This document shows, piece after piece, positions 21,204 to 29,309 of a DNA stretch of 64,000 nt (its first letter is position 1; each line of letters begins with the position of its first letter). Below the pieces are notes generated by a model. That model saw only the letters and a program-made list of their open reading frames with translations. It did no database searches and was not told the origin of the DNA. Position numbers and translations under genes: made by a program. Location of the stretch: contig NZ_JABBKX010000007.1 in NCBI RefSeq assembly GCF_012927745.1, positions 124,001 through 188,000 on the forward strand, in the 5' to 3' direction. The stretch is from Neoroseomonas marina. Lineage in GTDB: Bacteria; Pseudomonadota; Alphaproteobacteria; Acetobacterales; Acetobacteraceae.

Positions 21204-23003
21204 TCAGGCGCTGCGGCGGGCCTCGGTCGCCGTCTTGGCCGGCGCCTCGGCGCGCTGCGCGAGCCGCGCGCGGATGCGGTCGAGCGCCTCGTCGCCTTCC
21301 TCCAGGACCGGCCGGCAGGCCTGCGCCGCGTAGCGGCCATTGGCGCGTTCGGATGCGAAGTCCTTGAACAGCGTCGTGATGCCGTAGTTGTCGAACTGCT
21401 TGCGGTTGCCGTCGTCGAGGTAGGATTCCGACACCGCGCCTTCCGACACGACGAGCCCATGCGCGGGCAGCTCGACATGCCAGTAGGTCACCTCCGGGCA
21501 CCACAGCTCCTGGATGATCGTCGTCCCGTTCACCAGGCGGCCCGCCGGCACCAGGTAACCGTCGACGAACATGCCGTGGTCGGGGGAGACGCGCAGGTCG
21601 CGGTGCGGCACGCCCTCGCCGAGCGCGCCGGCCTTGATCAGCACCGGCGCGATGCGGCGCGGATCGGGGTGGCGCGCGATGTTGGCGCGGCTGTGGCCGA
21701 TCCAGACCACGGGCTGCAGCGCCGGCCCGCCCTGGGCGGTGACGAGCAGGTCGCCCACGCGCAGATCCTCGACCGCGACCTCGCCGCGCGCGGTCGCGAT
21801 CAGGGTGCCGGTGGTGAAGCAGGGTTCCCCATCCGGCGGCTGCACATAGTAGCTGCCGCTGATGATCCGGTTCGGGCTGTTGTCGAAGGAGACGGAGTCG
21901 ACCCCGTTCACGACGAAGCCGCCATTGGCGCCGGTCTTGTAGACGGTCCAGCCGCCGCCCAGGGTGTCGCCGGTCTTCAGGGAGCCCCAGACAAGGCCGT
22001 TCGACCCGCCGAGCGTGCTGTCCATGCCCTGGATGTAGACGGAGTCGTTGCCGCCGCCGGTGTTGATCGTGTCAACGCCGGTGTTGGTGGTGATGTAGTA
22101 GATGTCGGTGCCGTTGCCGCCGAAGATCAGGTCGTTGCCCGTGCCGCCTTCGATGGTGTTGACGCCGGTGCCCGCGCGGATCGTGTCGTTGCCGGCACCG
22201 CCCTGCAGCAGGTCGTCGCCCGGCCCGCCGACCAGGCTGTCGTCGCCGGCATTGCCGGTCAGACGATTGGTGCCGAGGCCGCCGATCAGCGTGTCGTTGC
22301 CGGCATTGCCGAACAGCGTGTCGTTGCCGGCGCCGCCGTCGATGTAGTCGTTGCCGCCGAGGGTGTCGTTCGTCCCGTCGTCGCCGATGATGCGGTCGTC
22401 ACCGAACCCGCCGAGGATCGAGTCGGCACCATAGCCCCCGACCAGCGTGTCGTTGCCGACTTCGCCGAGGAGGGTGTCATTCCCGGCCTCGCCGTCGGCA
22501 TAGTCGTTGCCGTCGCTGAGCGACACGCTGTCGTTCCCGCCTCCCGCCAGGATGGTGTCGGCGTTGGTGCTGCCGGTCAGCGTATCGTTCTGGTTGGACC
22601 CGATGATCCCCTCGATGCCGCTCAGGGTGTCGCCCTGCGCGTCGCCGCCGGTGCCCGCGCCCGTCGCCAGGTTGACGTTCACGCCCGCGGAGGAGGTGCT
22701 GTAGTCGACGAAGTCGGTGTTGTTGCCGCCGACGAGGCTGTCGGCGCCCGGTCCGCCGGCCAGCGTGTCGTTGCCGTCGCCGCCGACCAGCGTGTCGTTG
22801 CCGGCCCCACCCAGGAGGCTGTCGTTGCCGGTCAGGCCGCCGATGTAGTCGTTCCCGTCATTGCCGAGGAGCGTGTCGTTGCCGATGTTGCCGGCCAGCG
22901 TGTCGTTGCCGGCGAGACCATCGGCATAGGCCCCGTTCACCGTTGCCGTGAACTGATCGTTGCCGGTCGTCGCACCAGGCCCGGGAGTCCAGGTTCCGGA
23001 CAT
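21204..23003 (-). CDS. RTX repeat protein with C-terminal Hint domain, 599 aa
   Basis: ATG 23003 has AGGAGA at good spacing. Residues about 15-330 hold many Ca2+-binding nonapeptides (GNDTLLGND, GGAGNDTLV, GGDGNDTLA), interrupted near residues 95-125 by a spacer (VDYSTSSAGVNVNLATGAG). A non-repeat linker leads to Cys395, the first residue of the Hint domain (CFTTGTLIATARGEVAVE, SPDHGMFVDGYLVPAG). It has no Sec signal, and RTX repeats usually mean type I secretion with folding outside the cell in Ca2+. Cleavage before Cys395 would free the RTX part. It is followed by the Hint-only gene. The exporter is not in this window. Confidence 0.9.
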   Translation of the reverse strand: MSGTWTPGPGATTGNDQFTATVNGAYADGLAGNDTLAGNIGNDTLLGNDGNDYIGGLTGNDSLLGGAGNDTLVGGDGNDTLAGGPGADSLVGGNNTDFVDYSTSSAGVNVNLATGAGTGGDAQGDTLSGIEGIIGSNQNDTLTGSTNADTILAGGGNDSVSLSDGNDYADGEAGNDTLLGEVGNDTLVGGYGADSILGGFGDDRIIGDDGTNDTLGGNDYIDGGAGNDTLFGNAGNDTLIGGLGTNRLTGNAGDDSLVGGPGDDLLQGGAGNDTIRAGTGVNTIEGGTGNDLIFGGNGTDIYYITTNTGVDTINTGGGNDSVYIQGMDSTLGGSNGLVWGSLKTGDTLGGGWTVYKTGANGGFVVNGVDSVSFDNSPNRIISGSYYVQPPDGEPCFTTGTLIATARGEVAVEDLRVGDLLVTAQGGPALQPVVWIGHSRANIARHPDPRRIAPVLIKAGALGEGVPHRDLRVSPDHGMFVDGYLVPAGRLVNGTTIIQELWCPEVTYWHVELPAHGLVVSEGAVSESYLDDGNRKQFDNYGITTLFKDFASERANGRYAAQACRPVLEEGDEALDRIRARLAQRAEAPAKTATEARRSA

Positions 23004-23012
23004 GCGTCTCTC

Positions 23013-23507
23013 CTATCGCGAAGGCTGGCCCGGGCGTGGGGCCCGCGGCGCGTTGAAAACGGCGAAAGCCGCCGAGGGGACGAAGCCCCGCGGACGGCAC
23101 GACGGCGGCGCCATCGCGGGCATCGGCCCGCGACGCGGCGTCAGGTCATGGCCTGGGTGTGGTCGGCCGCCTCGGCCTCGGCCGCCCTTGGCGGCCGGGC
23201 GACGTCCGCCGGCGGTGCGTCGGGCCGGCGGCCTCGCCGCCCTGCCCCGCGCTTCCGTCCCGGCCGGGCCGGGGCCGGCGGCGGCATCCGGCGGATCCGC
23301 GTCATCGATCAGGGCGACCGGCGCTTCGACGGGACGGGCGAGCCCGGCCGCCGGCGCCAGGGCGAAGACCCCGCCGCGCAGCCCGCCGCGCGTCGCGGCC
23401 CGCAGGCTGCGCCGCATGCCGCCCGCCATCGGCGCGCAGGCGGCCTGGCGGAGCAGGCCGAGCCCGCCCTCCATGCTTCCCTGCAGATGCCGTGCGACGA
23501 CGATCAC
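23013..23507 (-). CDS. Doubtful ORF upstream of the RTX-Hint gene
   Basis: A 164-codon frame ending 9 bases before the RTX-Hint start. The first 80 codons have the high third-position GC of real genes here; the rest is Arg/Gly/Pro-rich with poorer codon choice. No signal, motif or good ribosome site is visible. A similarly placed frame precedes the other RTX-Hint gene (41239-41610). It may be a small leader gene or chance. Confidence 0.25.
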   Translation of the reverse strand: MIVVARHLQGSMEGGLGLLRQAACAPMAGGMRRSLRAATRGGLRGGVFALAPAAGLARPVEAPVALIDDADPPDAAAGPGPAGTEARGRAARPPARRTAGGRRPAAKGGRGRGGRPHPGHDLTPRRGPMPAMAPPSCRPRGFVPSAAFAVFNAPRAPRPGQPSR

Positions 23508-23595
23508 GCGAACGAAACCCCTGGACGATTCACCAATCAGTCAATGACTAGCCCGCGAGCTCACGATTCCGCAAGCGGATTCACAAATCTGTCAG
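23508..23595. other. AT-richer junction downstream of murJ
   Basis: Together with the doubtful frame above, this fills the 592-base gap between murJ and the RTX-Hint gene. It is clearly lower in G+C than its surroundings and has imperfect repeats (CAATCAGTCAATGACT and CAAATCTGTCAGTCAGG). A promoter for minus-strand genes is plausible, but I cannot assign -35 and -10 boxes. Confidence 0.35.
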
Positions 23596-25155
23596 TCAGG
23601 CGGATTTTTGAGACGGCGCGCGCCGGCGGCGCAGCATCCCGACCATCTCGCGGAGGTCGAAGGCGTCGATCGCCGTCCCGATCGCGAGGAAAACCGCGCC
23701 TCCGGCAGCGATGAGGGCTGCGGCCACCGCCGCCCGTCCGAACGGCCCCGCCCCTGCCGGCAGGACCCAGGCGAGCGCCAGGACCGCCGCCCCCATGATC
23801 ACGGCGGTCGTGAGGATGCGCGGCGCCCGCCGTCGCGTCCGACGGTCCGCGACATACTGCCCGCGCCGGATCAGCAGCCAGGCGAGCAGCCCCGCATTCG
23901 CCCAGGCCGCCAGCGCGGTCGAGAGCGCGACGCCCACATGCTGCAGCGGCCCCATCAGCACCAGGTTCAGCCCCAGATTCAGCGCCACGGCCAACAGGCC
24001 GACCTTGACCGGCGTCGCCGTGTCCCCCCGCGCGAAGAAGCCGGGGGCGAAGACCTTCACCAGCACGAAGGCCGGCAGGCCGAAGGCGTAGGCCACCAGG
24101 GCGGCCGCGCTCGCCGCCGCTTCCGCCGACCCGAAGGCGCCGCGCAGGAACAGCGCCCCGATGATCGGCCCCGCCGCCACGGCGAGCCCGACGGCCGCCG
24201 GCACGGTCAGCAGCAGGGACATCTCGAAGGCCCGGTTCATCGACCGATGCGCCGACAGCGGCTGCCCGGCGCGCAATTGCCGCGACAGCAGCGGCAGCAG
24301 CGCCGTCCCCACCGCCACGCCGATCACGCCCAGCGGCAGCTGCGCGACCCGGTCCGCGTAATAGAGGAAGGAGATGGCGCCCGAAGGCAGCAGCGAGGCG
24401 ATGATGATGTCGACCGCCAGGTTCAGCTGCACCACGCCGGCGCCGATCACGCCGGGCACCATGCGCTTCAGCACCAGGCGCACTTCCTCGGTGATCGCGG
24501 GCAGGCGCAGGATGTGCAGCGCCATCCCCGCCCGCGCCGTCGCCCACAGGACCAGCGCCAGTTGCGCGATGCCGGACGCCGTGACGCCCCAGGCCAGCGC
24601 ATGCCCGGGCGTGGCGACATAGGGCGTGAGGAAGAGCAGCGCCGCCATCGAGATCAGGTTGAAGAAGATCGGCGCCGCCGCCGCCGCCGCGAAGCGGTCG
24701 AGCCCGTTCAGCACTCCGCTCACCAGCGCCGTGAGACAGATGAAGAGCAGGTAGGGGAAGGTGATGCGCGTGAGCTCGACGGCCAGCGCGAACTTCGCCG
24801 GGGTGTCCGCGAAGCCGGGCGCCAGCACGCTCATCAGCTGCGGCATGAAGATCATGCCGACCAGCACCAGCATGCCCAGCCAGATCGACATCAGCGCGCC
24901 CATCCGTTCGGCGAGCGCCTGCGCGCTGGCCTTGCCCTCGGCCGCGAGCGTTCCCGCGAAGGCGGGGACGAAGGCGGCGTTGAAGGCGCCCTCGCCGAAC
25001 AGCCGCCGGAACAGGTTGGGCAGCTTCAACGCGACGAAGAAGGCATCCGCCACGGGCCCGGCGCCGAGGCGCGAGGCGATCAGCATGTCGCGGGCGAAGC
25101 CGAGGATGCGGCTCGCCATGGTCCAGGACCCGACGGTGAGGACCGAGCGGATCAC
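23596..25155 (-). CDS. murJ: Lipid II flippase MurJ
   Basis: 519 aa, 13-14 hydrophobic segments, family length 510-520. SVLTVGSWTMASRILGFARDMLIA and DAFFVALKLPNLFRRLFGEGAFNAAFVPAF are the MurJ hallmarks of helices 1-2; LYYADRVAQLPLGVIGVAVGTALLP and the RGAFG motif of helix 9-10 follow. It belongs to the MOP superfamily and moves lipid II to the periplasmic face for peptidoglycan synthesis. The start is a GTG at 25155, which gives the standard N-terminus MIRSVLTVG. It is transcribed alone. Confidence 0.96.
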   Translation of the reverse strand: MIRSVLTVGSWTMASRILGFARDMLIASRLGAGPVADAFFVALKLPNLFRRLFGEGAFNAAFVPAFAGTLAAEGKASAQALAERMGALMSIWLGMLVLVGMIFMPQLMSVLAPGFADTPAKFALAVELTRITFPYLLFICLTALVSGVLNGLDRFAAAAAAPIFFNLISMAALLFLTPYVATPGHALAWGVTASGIAQLALVLWATARAGMALHILRLPAITEEVRLVLKRMVPGVIGAGVVQLNLAVDIIIASLLPSGAISFLYYADRVAQLPLGVIGVAVGTALLPLLSRQLRAGQPLSAHRSMNRAFEMSLLLTVPAAVGLAVAAGPIIGALFLRGAFGSAEAAASAAALVAYAFGLPAFVLVKVFAPGFFARGDTATPVKVGLLAVALNLGLNLVLMGPLQHVGVALSTALAAWANAGLLAWLLIRRGQYVADRRTRRRAPRILTTAVIMGAAVLALAWVLPAGAGPFGRAAVAAALIAAGGAVFLAIGTAIDAFDLREMVGMLRRRRAPSQKSA

Positions 25156-25251
25156 GGGCAGGGCGCAGGGCGGGGCATGGGCGCGGCATGCCCCCGCTTC
25201 GGGGCGGAAGCAAGGCGCCCGTCAACGGCGCGGAAAGGGCGGGGGCGCATC

Positions 25252-25503
25252 ATGGCGGGGATGGGACACCTTCTCCTGCAGATCGCGGTCAGCGCGGGGC
25301 TGTTGCTGGTCGCGGGCCTCTGGCCGCCACCGGCCGTGGCGCCGCACCAGACGCGGCTGCTGGCCGCGATACCGCCCCCCGCGCGGCCGCCGGCCGTGGC
25401 GCCGGATTCCGCCCGGCTTTCGGCCGCGACGTCGGACCCCACGCGGCTCTTGGCCGCGACGCCCGGCATCACAGGCCCAGCAGGTCCAGGGTCCGGCCGA
25501 TGA
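25252..25503 (+). CDS. Possible small membrane/secreted protein with a 20-residue repeat
   Basis: 83 aa. A hydrophobic N-terminal segment (LLLQIAVSAGLLLVAGLW) is followed by two copies of a PPAVAPxxxRLxAAxxxPxR unit (25324-25383 and 25384-25443) and a partial third. Codon use is consistent with coding up to about codon 70. It overlaps the 3' end of the glycosyltransferase gene on the other strand by 35 bases and lacks a clear ribosome site. It occupies most of the 313-base gap beside murJ. Confidence 0.35.
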   Translation: MAGMGHLLLQIAVSAGLLLVAGLWPPPAVAPHQTRLLAAIPPPARPPAVAPDSARLSAATSDPTRLLAATPGITGPAGPGSGR

Positions 25504-26581
25504 CCTTGGCCTCGTCGAAGCGGTCCAGCGCCCGCGCCCGGCCCGCCGCGCCCATCCGCGCCCGCAGCGCCGGGTCGGCGGCCAGGCGGGACAGGGCCGC
25601 GCCCAGCGGCGCGTCCTGCATCGGCGGCACCAGGTAGCCGGTCTCGCCGTCCACCACCTGCTCGCGCGGGCCGCGCGTGTCCGTCGCGACCACCGGCAGG
25701 CCGGTCATCATCGCCTCGATCACGCTCATCGGCAGGCCCTCGAAATGGGAGGGCAGGCAGAAGACGTCGGCGGCCGCGAGGATCCGTCCCACATCGTGGC
25801 GGTAGCCCAGCCGTCGGATCCGCCGCCCCATCGCCGCCTCGGCGCGGGCGAAATGCGGCTCGAGGTCCTCCCCATGGTCCGAGGCGAGCCGTTCGCCCAC
25901 CACCCAGAGCACGGCATTGGGCGGCGTCGCCTCCATGGCGCGGAGCAGTTCCGGATGCCCCTTGTGGCGCACCAGGCGGGAGACGATGACGACGACGCAG
26001 TCACCCTCCGCCGCGCCGAGTTCCGCGCGGATCGCCGCGCGCGCCTCGGCATCCGGATGGTAGATCGCGGGGTCCCGCCCGTTCAGCACCGCCACCGCAT
26101 CGCGATGGATGCCGAGGCGCCGCGCATCGGCCGCCTCCTCCTCGCTGACCGTGAGGAAGACGTCGGTCATCCGCCCCCCGATCTGCTCGAGCCGCAGCGA
26201 GAGCTGCCGCCGCCACCACGGTCCGGGCTGGTTGAACAGGAAGCCGTGGCAGGTATAGGCGATGCGCGGCACGCCCGCGGCCTTCGCCGCCGCTCGCCCC
26301 AGCAGCCCGCTGATCGGCATGTGCGCGTGGACCAGGTCGAACTTCTCCCGCCGGAACAGGTCGACCAGCGCGCGGAAGGCACGGCCCTGTGGCACCGGGT
26401 TGAGGCTGCGCGCCATCGGCACCGTCTCGATCCGGAACCCCTCGGTGCGGGGGATGTCGAGCAGCGGCCCCTCGGCGCAGACGCCGACCACCTCATGCCC
26501 GCGCGCCCGGGCGCCGCGCATCACCGGCAGCAGGAAATGCCGCAGGGAGAAGTCGACATTGGTGATCTCGCAGATCTTCAT
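25469..26581 (-). CDS. Glycosyltransferase family 4
   Basis: 370 aa. The N-terminal domain starts MKICEITNVDFSLRHFLLPV, which fixes ATG 26581, and contains FDLVHAHMPISG. The C-terminal domain has VSRLVRHKGHPELLRAM, ADVFCLPSHFEGLPMSVIEAM with the GT4 E-x7-E motif, and ATDTRGPREQV. It is a GT-B retaining enzyme, probably transferring a nucleotide sugar to a polysaccharide or lipid carrier in the cytoplasm. No other exopolysaccharide genes are adjacent, so the acceptor is unknown. Confidence 0.92.
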   Translation of the reverse strand: MKICEITNVDFSLRHFLLPVMRGARARGHEVVGVCAEGPLLDIPRTEGFRIETVPMARSLNPVPQGRAFRALVDLFRREKFDLVHAHMPISGLLGRAAAKAAGVPRIAYTCHGFLFNQPGPWWRRQLSLRLEQIGGRMTDVFLTVSEEEAADARRLGIHRDAVAVLNGRDPAIYHPDAEARAAIRAELGAAEGDCVVVIVSRLVRHKGHPELLRAMEATPPNAVLWVVGERLASDHGEDLEPHFARAEAAMGRRIRRLGYRHDVGRILAAADVFCLPSHFEGLPMSVIEAMMTGLPVVATDTRGPREQVVDGETGYLVPPMQDAPLGAALSRLAADPALRARMGAAGRARALDRFDEAKVIGRTLDLLGL

Positions 26582-26699
26582 GCCGGCGGGATTAGGCGGT
26601 TTCGCGTCGCGGGGGAACGCGTCGGGCGCGCTGAAATGGATCATCGGCAGACCCCCGCCCGCCGTCGCACACTCTGCCCGCGATCCACGGAGGCATGCC

Positions 26700-27296
26700 A
26701 TGGCTGGTCCGGGTACGGGGCAACGCAAGGCCCCCACGCTGCAGGGCGGCGCGATCGAGGACCTCGTCCGATCCCGCCTGAAGGTGCTGCTGCCGCAGTC
26801 GAAGGGCGACCAGCGGGAACGCGGCGGCACGGTCCACCGCCACAACCAGTCGGGCCTCCTCGGCTATGTCGAGTTCGAACCCGGGACGCATGAGAATATC
26901 GACCTGGGCTTCAACAAGGACAGGCTCGGCCGCTACCTGAAGCCCAACCGCGGCTGCCCGGCCAATACGACGCCGGTCGCCTTCTACCACACCCATGGGC
27001 GGGACGATTCGAAGCTGCCGCCCGGCGCCCGCCGCGCCGGCCCCGCCGACATCAGCGACGAGGACATGCGCGTCGCGACCGAGGAGCAGCTCGTGGCCTA
27101 CGTCGCCCTGGATGACGGCCGCTGGAAGCGCTTCACGCCGGTGGTGCTCGAGGCGCAGACCGGGACCATCGAACGCGAGATCGACGGCCAGACAGTCAGC
27201 GTCCCCTACCGCGCGCTGCCGGCCTTCGACGATCAGGGCCGGGAATACTGGCGCCTCGGCAAGAACGACTTCATGAACGGCAACCTGCTGCGCTGA
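26700..27296 (+). CDS. JAMM/DUF4329-like predicted metalloprotease fold protein
   Basis: 198 aa, start ATG 26700 behind GGAGG. The centre has FYHTHGRDDS...ISDEDM: a His-x-His followed about 20 residues later by Ser-x-x-Asp, the layout of JAMM/JAB zinc ligands and of the DUF4329 domain. A candidate upstream Glu lies in YVEFEPGTHE. There is no signal peptide. DUF4329 is often the C-terminal part of Rhs/toxin proteins; here it is free-standing, with neither an immunity-like partner nor a secretion gene. The ligand pattern is seen; the activity is inferred. Confidence 0.6.
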   Translation: MAGPGTGQRKAPTLQGGAIEDLVRSRLKVLLPQSKGDQRERGGTVHRHNQSGLLGYVEFEPGTHENIDLGFNKDRLGRYLKPNRGCPANTTPVAFYHTHGRDDSKLPPGARRAGPADISDEDMRVATEEQLVAYVALDDGRWKRFTPVVLEAQTGTIEREIDGQTVSVPYRALPAFDDQGREYWRLGKNDFMNGNLLR

Positions 27297-27353
27297 AGCT
27301 CCGCGCGGCGGCGGCGGCTGAGAGCCAGGCCGGCCCCATCGACCAAGGCCTGC

Positions 27354-27851
27354 TCAGCCGGCGACCTCGATCGCGGTGAGCCCGGCCCCGAGCAGGCGGC
27401 GCAGCTCCGTCTCGGGCAGCGCCACGCAGCCTTCGGTCGGCGCCAGGTCCGGCCGCGCGACATGCAGGAAGATCGCGCTGCCGCGCCCGCGCCGGACCGG
27501 CGTATCGTTCCAGCCCAACACGCCGATCACGTCGTAGACCGCATCATCCCGCCACAGCCGCTCGTGGCGGCCCGGATGCGGCAGGCGCACGGCCCTGTTG
27601 TAGTCGGCATGGGCCGGGTCGTCGCACCAGCCATCCTCGGGCGCGATCGGTTCGGCCGGCACCGCGCAGCGCGGCCGCGGCCCGCGATCCGCCCGCCACA
27701 GCACGCGGCGCAGCGGCAGCAGGCCGACGGGCGTCGCCCCGTCCCCTTCCTGCTTGTCGGTCCGGATGCCGCCCTTGCCCAGGGCGCAGCGCAGCGTCTC
27801 GCCGCGGAAGCGCAGCAGCCCGTCCGGGGTGACCCGGGCGGTGCCGCTCAT
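27354..27851 (-). CDS. L,D-transpeptidase catalytic-domain (YkuD family) protein
   Basis: 165 aa. GKGGIRTDKQEGDGATPVGLLPLRRVLWRAD is the YkuD N-terminal signature, and IFLHVARPDLAPTEGCVAL holds the catalytic H-x(n)-(S/T)-x-G-C with Cys nucleophile. It forms 3-3 peptidoglycan cross-links or attaches proteins to peptidoglycan. No export signal is visible, as in many small alphaproteobacterial members. Its ATG overlaps the ribA stop by 4 bases, so it is translationally coupled to riboflavin synthesis, without an obvious biochemical link. Confidence 0.9.
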   Translation of the reverse strand: MSGTARVTPDGLLRFRGETLRCALGKGGIRTDKQEGDGATPVGLLPLRRVLWRADRGPRPRCAVPAEPIAPEDGWCDDPAHADYNRAVRLPHPGRHERLWRDDAVYDVIGVLGWNDTPVRRGRGSAIFLHVARPDLAPTEGCVALPETELRRLLGAGLTAIEVAG

Positions 27852-29020
27852 TCGGGCAGCAGGTGGCCGAAGCGCAGCGCCTTGGTCTTGAGGTAGCCGT
27901 CATTGACCCCGTTGGGGTCGAAGACATGCGCCTCGCGACCCAGGACCTCGATGCCGCAGGCCGCGAGCCCCTCGATCTTGTCGGGGTTGTTGGTCAGCAG
28001 GCGCACCCGCTCGACGCCCACGGCGCGCAGCATGGTCGCGGCAACGAGGAAGTTCCGCTCGTCCGCCCCGTAGCCCAACGCCCGGTTGGCATCGAGCGTG
28101 TCGAGACCCTGGTCCTGCAGCGTGTACGCCCGCAGCTTGTTCACCAGGCCGATGCCGCGCCCTTCCTGCGCCAGGTAGAGCAGGACGCCGCCCGCCGGAT
28201 CCTGCGCCATGCGGGCGATCGCCCCGCGCAGCTGCGGCCCGCAGTCGCAGCGCAGGCTGCCCAGCAGGTCGCCGGTGAAGCATTCCGAATGGGCGCGCAC
28301 CAGCGGCGCGCCGCCCTCGGCCGCCGTCTTCTCGGGCGTGCCGATCAGGATGGCGAGATGCTCGATGCCGCCATCCGCCGCGCGGAACGCGACGATCCGC
28401 GCCTCCGCCGCATCCTCGAGCGGGACGCGCGCCTCCGCGACACGGGCGAGGCTCGAGGCCGCCGAAACCGGGTACCCCAGCACCTCCGACGCCTGCACGC
28501 TCAGTAGGCCGAGGCGGGCGGCCGCGGCTTCCGTCGCCGGCGCGGCGACGAGCGCCGGCAGCAGCCGTCCGAGCTTCGCAAGCGCGATCGCCGCCTGCGC
28601 CAGCGCCGGAGCGGCCACCCGCTCGGGCTGTTCGGGCAGCAGCCGCTCCGCCACCGGGTCGGCCAGGCTGCGAAGCGCCTCGGGCGCGAGCAGCGCGGGC
28701 GGGAGGCGCAGGGCGACGGCCCCTTCCTCCTCCGCGGCATGCGGCACCGGGCGCTGCAGCACGGCGGCGGCGCGCACGGGCGCGAGCAGCAGGATGGGCG
28801 CGGCCAGCGCCGCGTCGGCGAGTTCGGCCAGGCCCCGGCCGCCCACGGTTTCCGCCACCACCACCACCAGGCACCCATCCGGACCCGCCAGGACGACCGG
28901 CGTGCCCCGACGCAGGTCCGACACGGCGCGATGCACGTTGCGCAGAGCGAGAACAGACGGATCCATGGTGGCGGCAAACTTCACGATCTGCTGGGCGGCG
29001 CTGGGACCGGGAGGCGTCAT
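27848..29020 (-). CDS. ribA: GTP cyclohydrolase II RibA with extra N-terminal domain
   Basis: 390 aa. The C-terminal 200 residues are a complete GTP cyclohydrolase II: the zinc ligands C-x10-C-x-C in CFTGDLLGSLRCDCGPQL, the catalytic region LLYLAQEGRGIGLVNKLRAY, and RLLTNNPDKIEGL. It converts GTP to the first riboflavin precursor. Residues 20-180 resemble DHBP synthase at the beginning (AVSDLRRGTPVVL) but lack the DDEDRENEGD active site, so this half is probably not a working RibB. ATG 29020 was chosen; ATG 29035 has AAGGA too close to function. It is divergent to a response regulator. Confidence 0.93.
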   Translation of the reverse strand: MTPPGPSAAQQIVKFAATMDPSVLALRNVHRAVSDLRRGTPVVLAGPDGCLVVVVAETVGGRGLAELADAALAAPILLLAPVRAAAVLQRPVPHAAEEEGAVALRLPPALLAPEALRSLADPVAERLLPEQPERVAAPALAQAAIALAKLGRLLPALVAAPATEAAAARLGLLSVQASEVLGYPVSAASSLARVAEARVPLEDAAEARIVAFRAADGGIEHLAILIGTPEKTAAEGGAPLVRAHSECFTGDLLGSLRCDCGPQLRGAIARMAQDPAGGVLLYLAQEGRGIGLVNKLRAYTLQDQGLDTLDANRALGYGADERNFLVAATMLRAVGVERVRLLTNNPDKIEGLAACGIEVLGREAHVFDPNGVNDGYLKTKALRFGHLLPE

Positions 29021-29206
29021 CGTCTGGCGTTCCATTCCTTGCTTCCATGGCGCGCGCCGATTGTGGCGTGCCCATGGCACCACGCGGCGGGGCGGAACAA
29101 CGCCTGCCCACATGCCACCGCGATGTGGTACGCACTTGCCCATCGTCCAGATGCACGAAAAATCAATCACAGGTCCGCGATTCGCGGCGGAATGTTACAT
29201 GATGTC

Positions 29207-29242
29207 TGGCAGATTGCGGCGCGAGCAGCCATACATCTGCCA
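29207..29242. promoter_or_regulatory. Inverted repeat in the ribA / response-regulator intergenic region
   Basis: TGGCAGAT (29207-29214) and ATCTGCCA (29235-29242) are perfect inverted copies 20 bp apart, about 70 bases before the response regulator ATG. A second palindrome CCGCGA-T-TCGCGG is at 29175-29187. The region is comparatively AT-rich. Either could be an operator; no regulator can be named. Confidence 0.35.
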
Positions 29243-29309
29243 AGGGGAATGCAAGCCTGCCAGTATCGGGTTCGCATCGCTGGATTTCTGATGTGGGGGA
29301 TAGCTGAGC

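Noticed and set aside
21900..22970. Regular short direct repeats, CRISPR-like at first glance
   Set aside because: They are the coding repeats for RTX nonapeptides (GGxGNDxL) with period 27 bases, in frame within one gene; there are no constant repeat/unique spacer units. The same applies to 41740-42740.
28300..28960. N-terminal half of RibA as a functional RibB (bifunctional RibBA)
   Set aside because: The DDEDRENEGD active-site motif of DHBP synthase is absent, so bifunctionality is not claimed.
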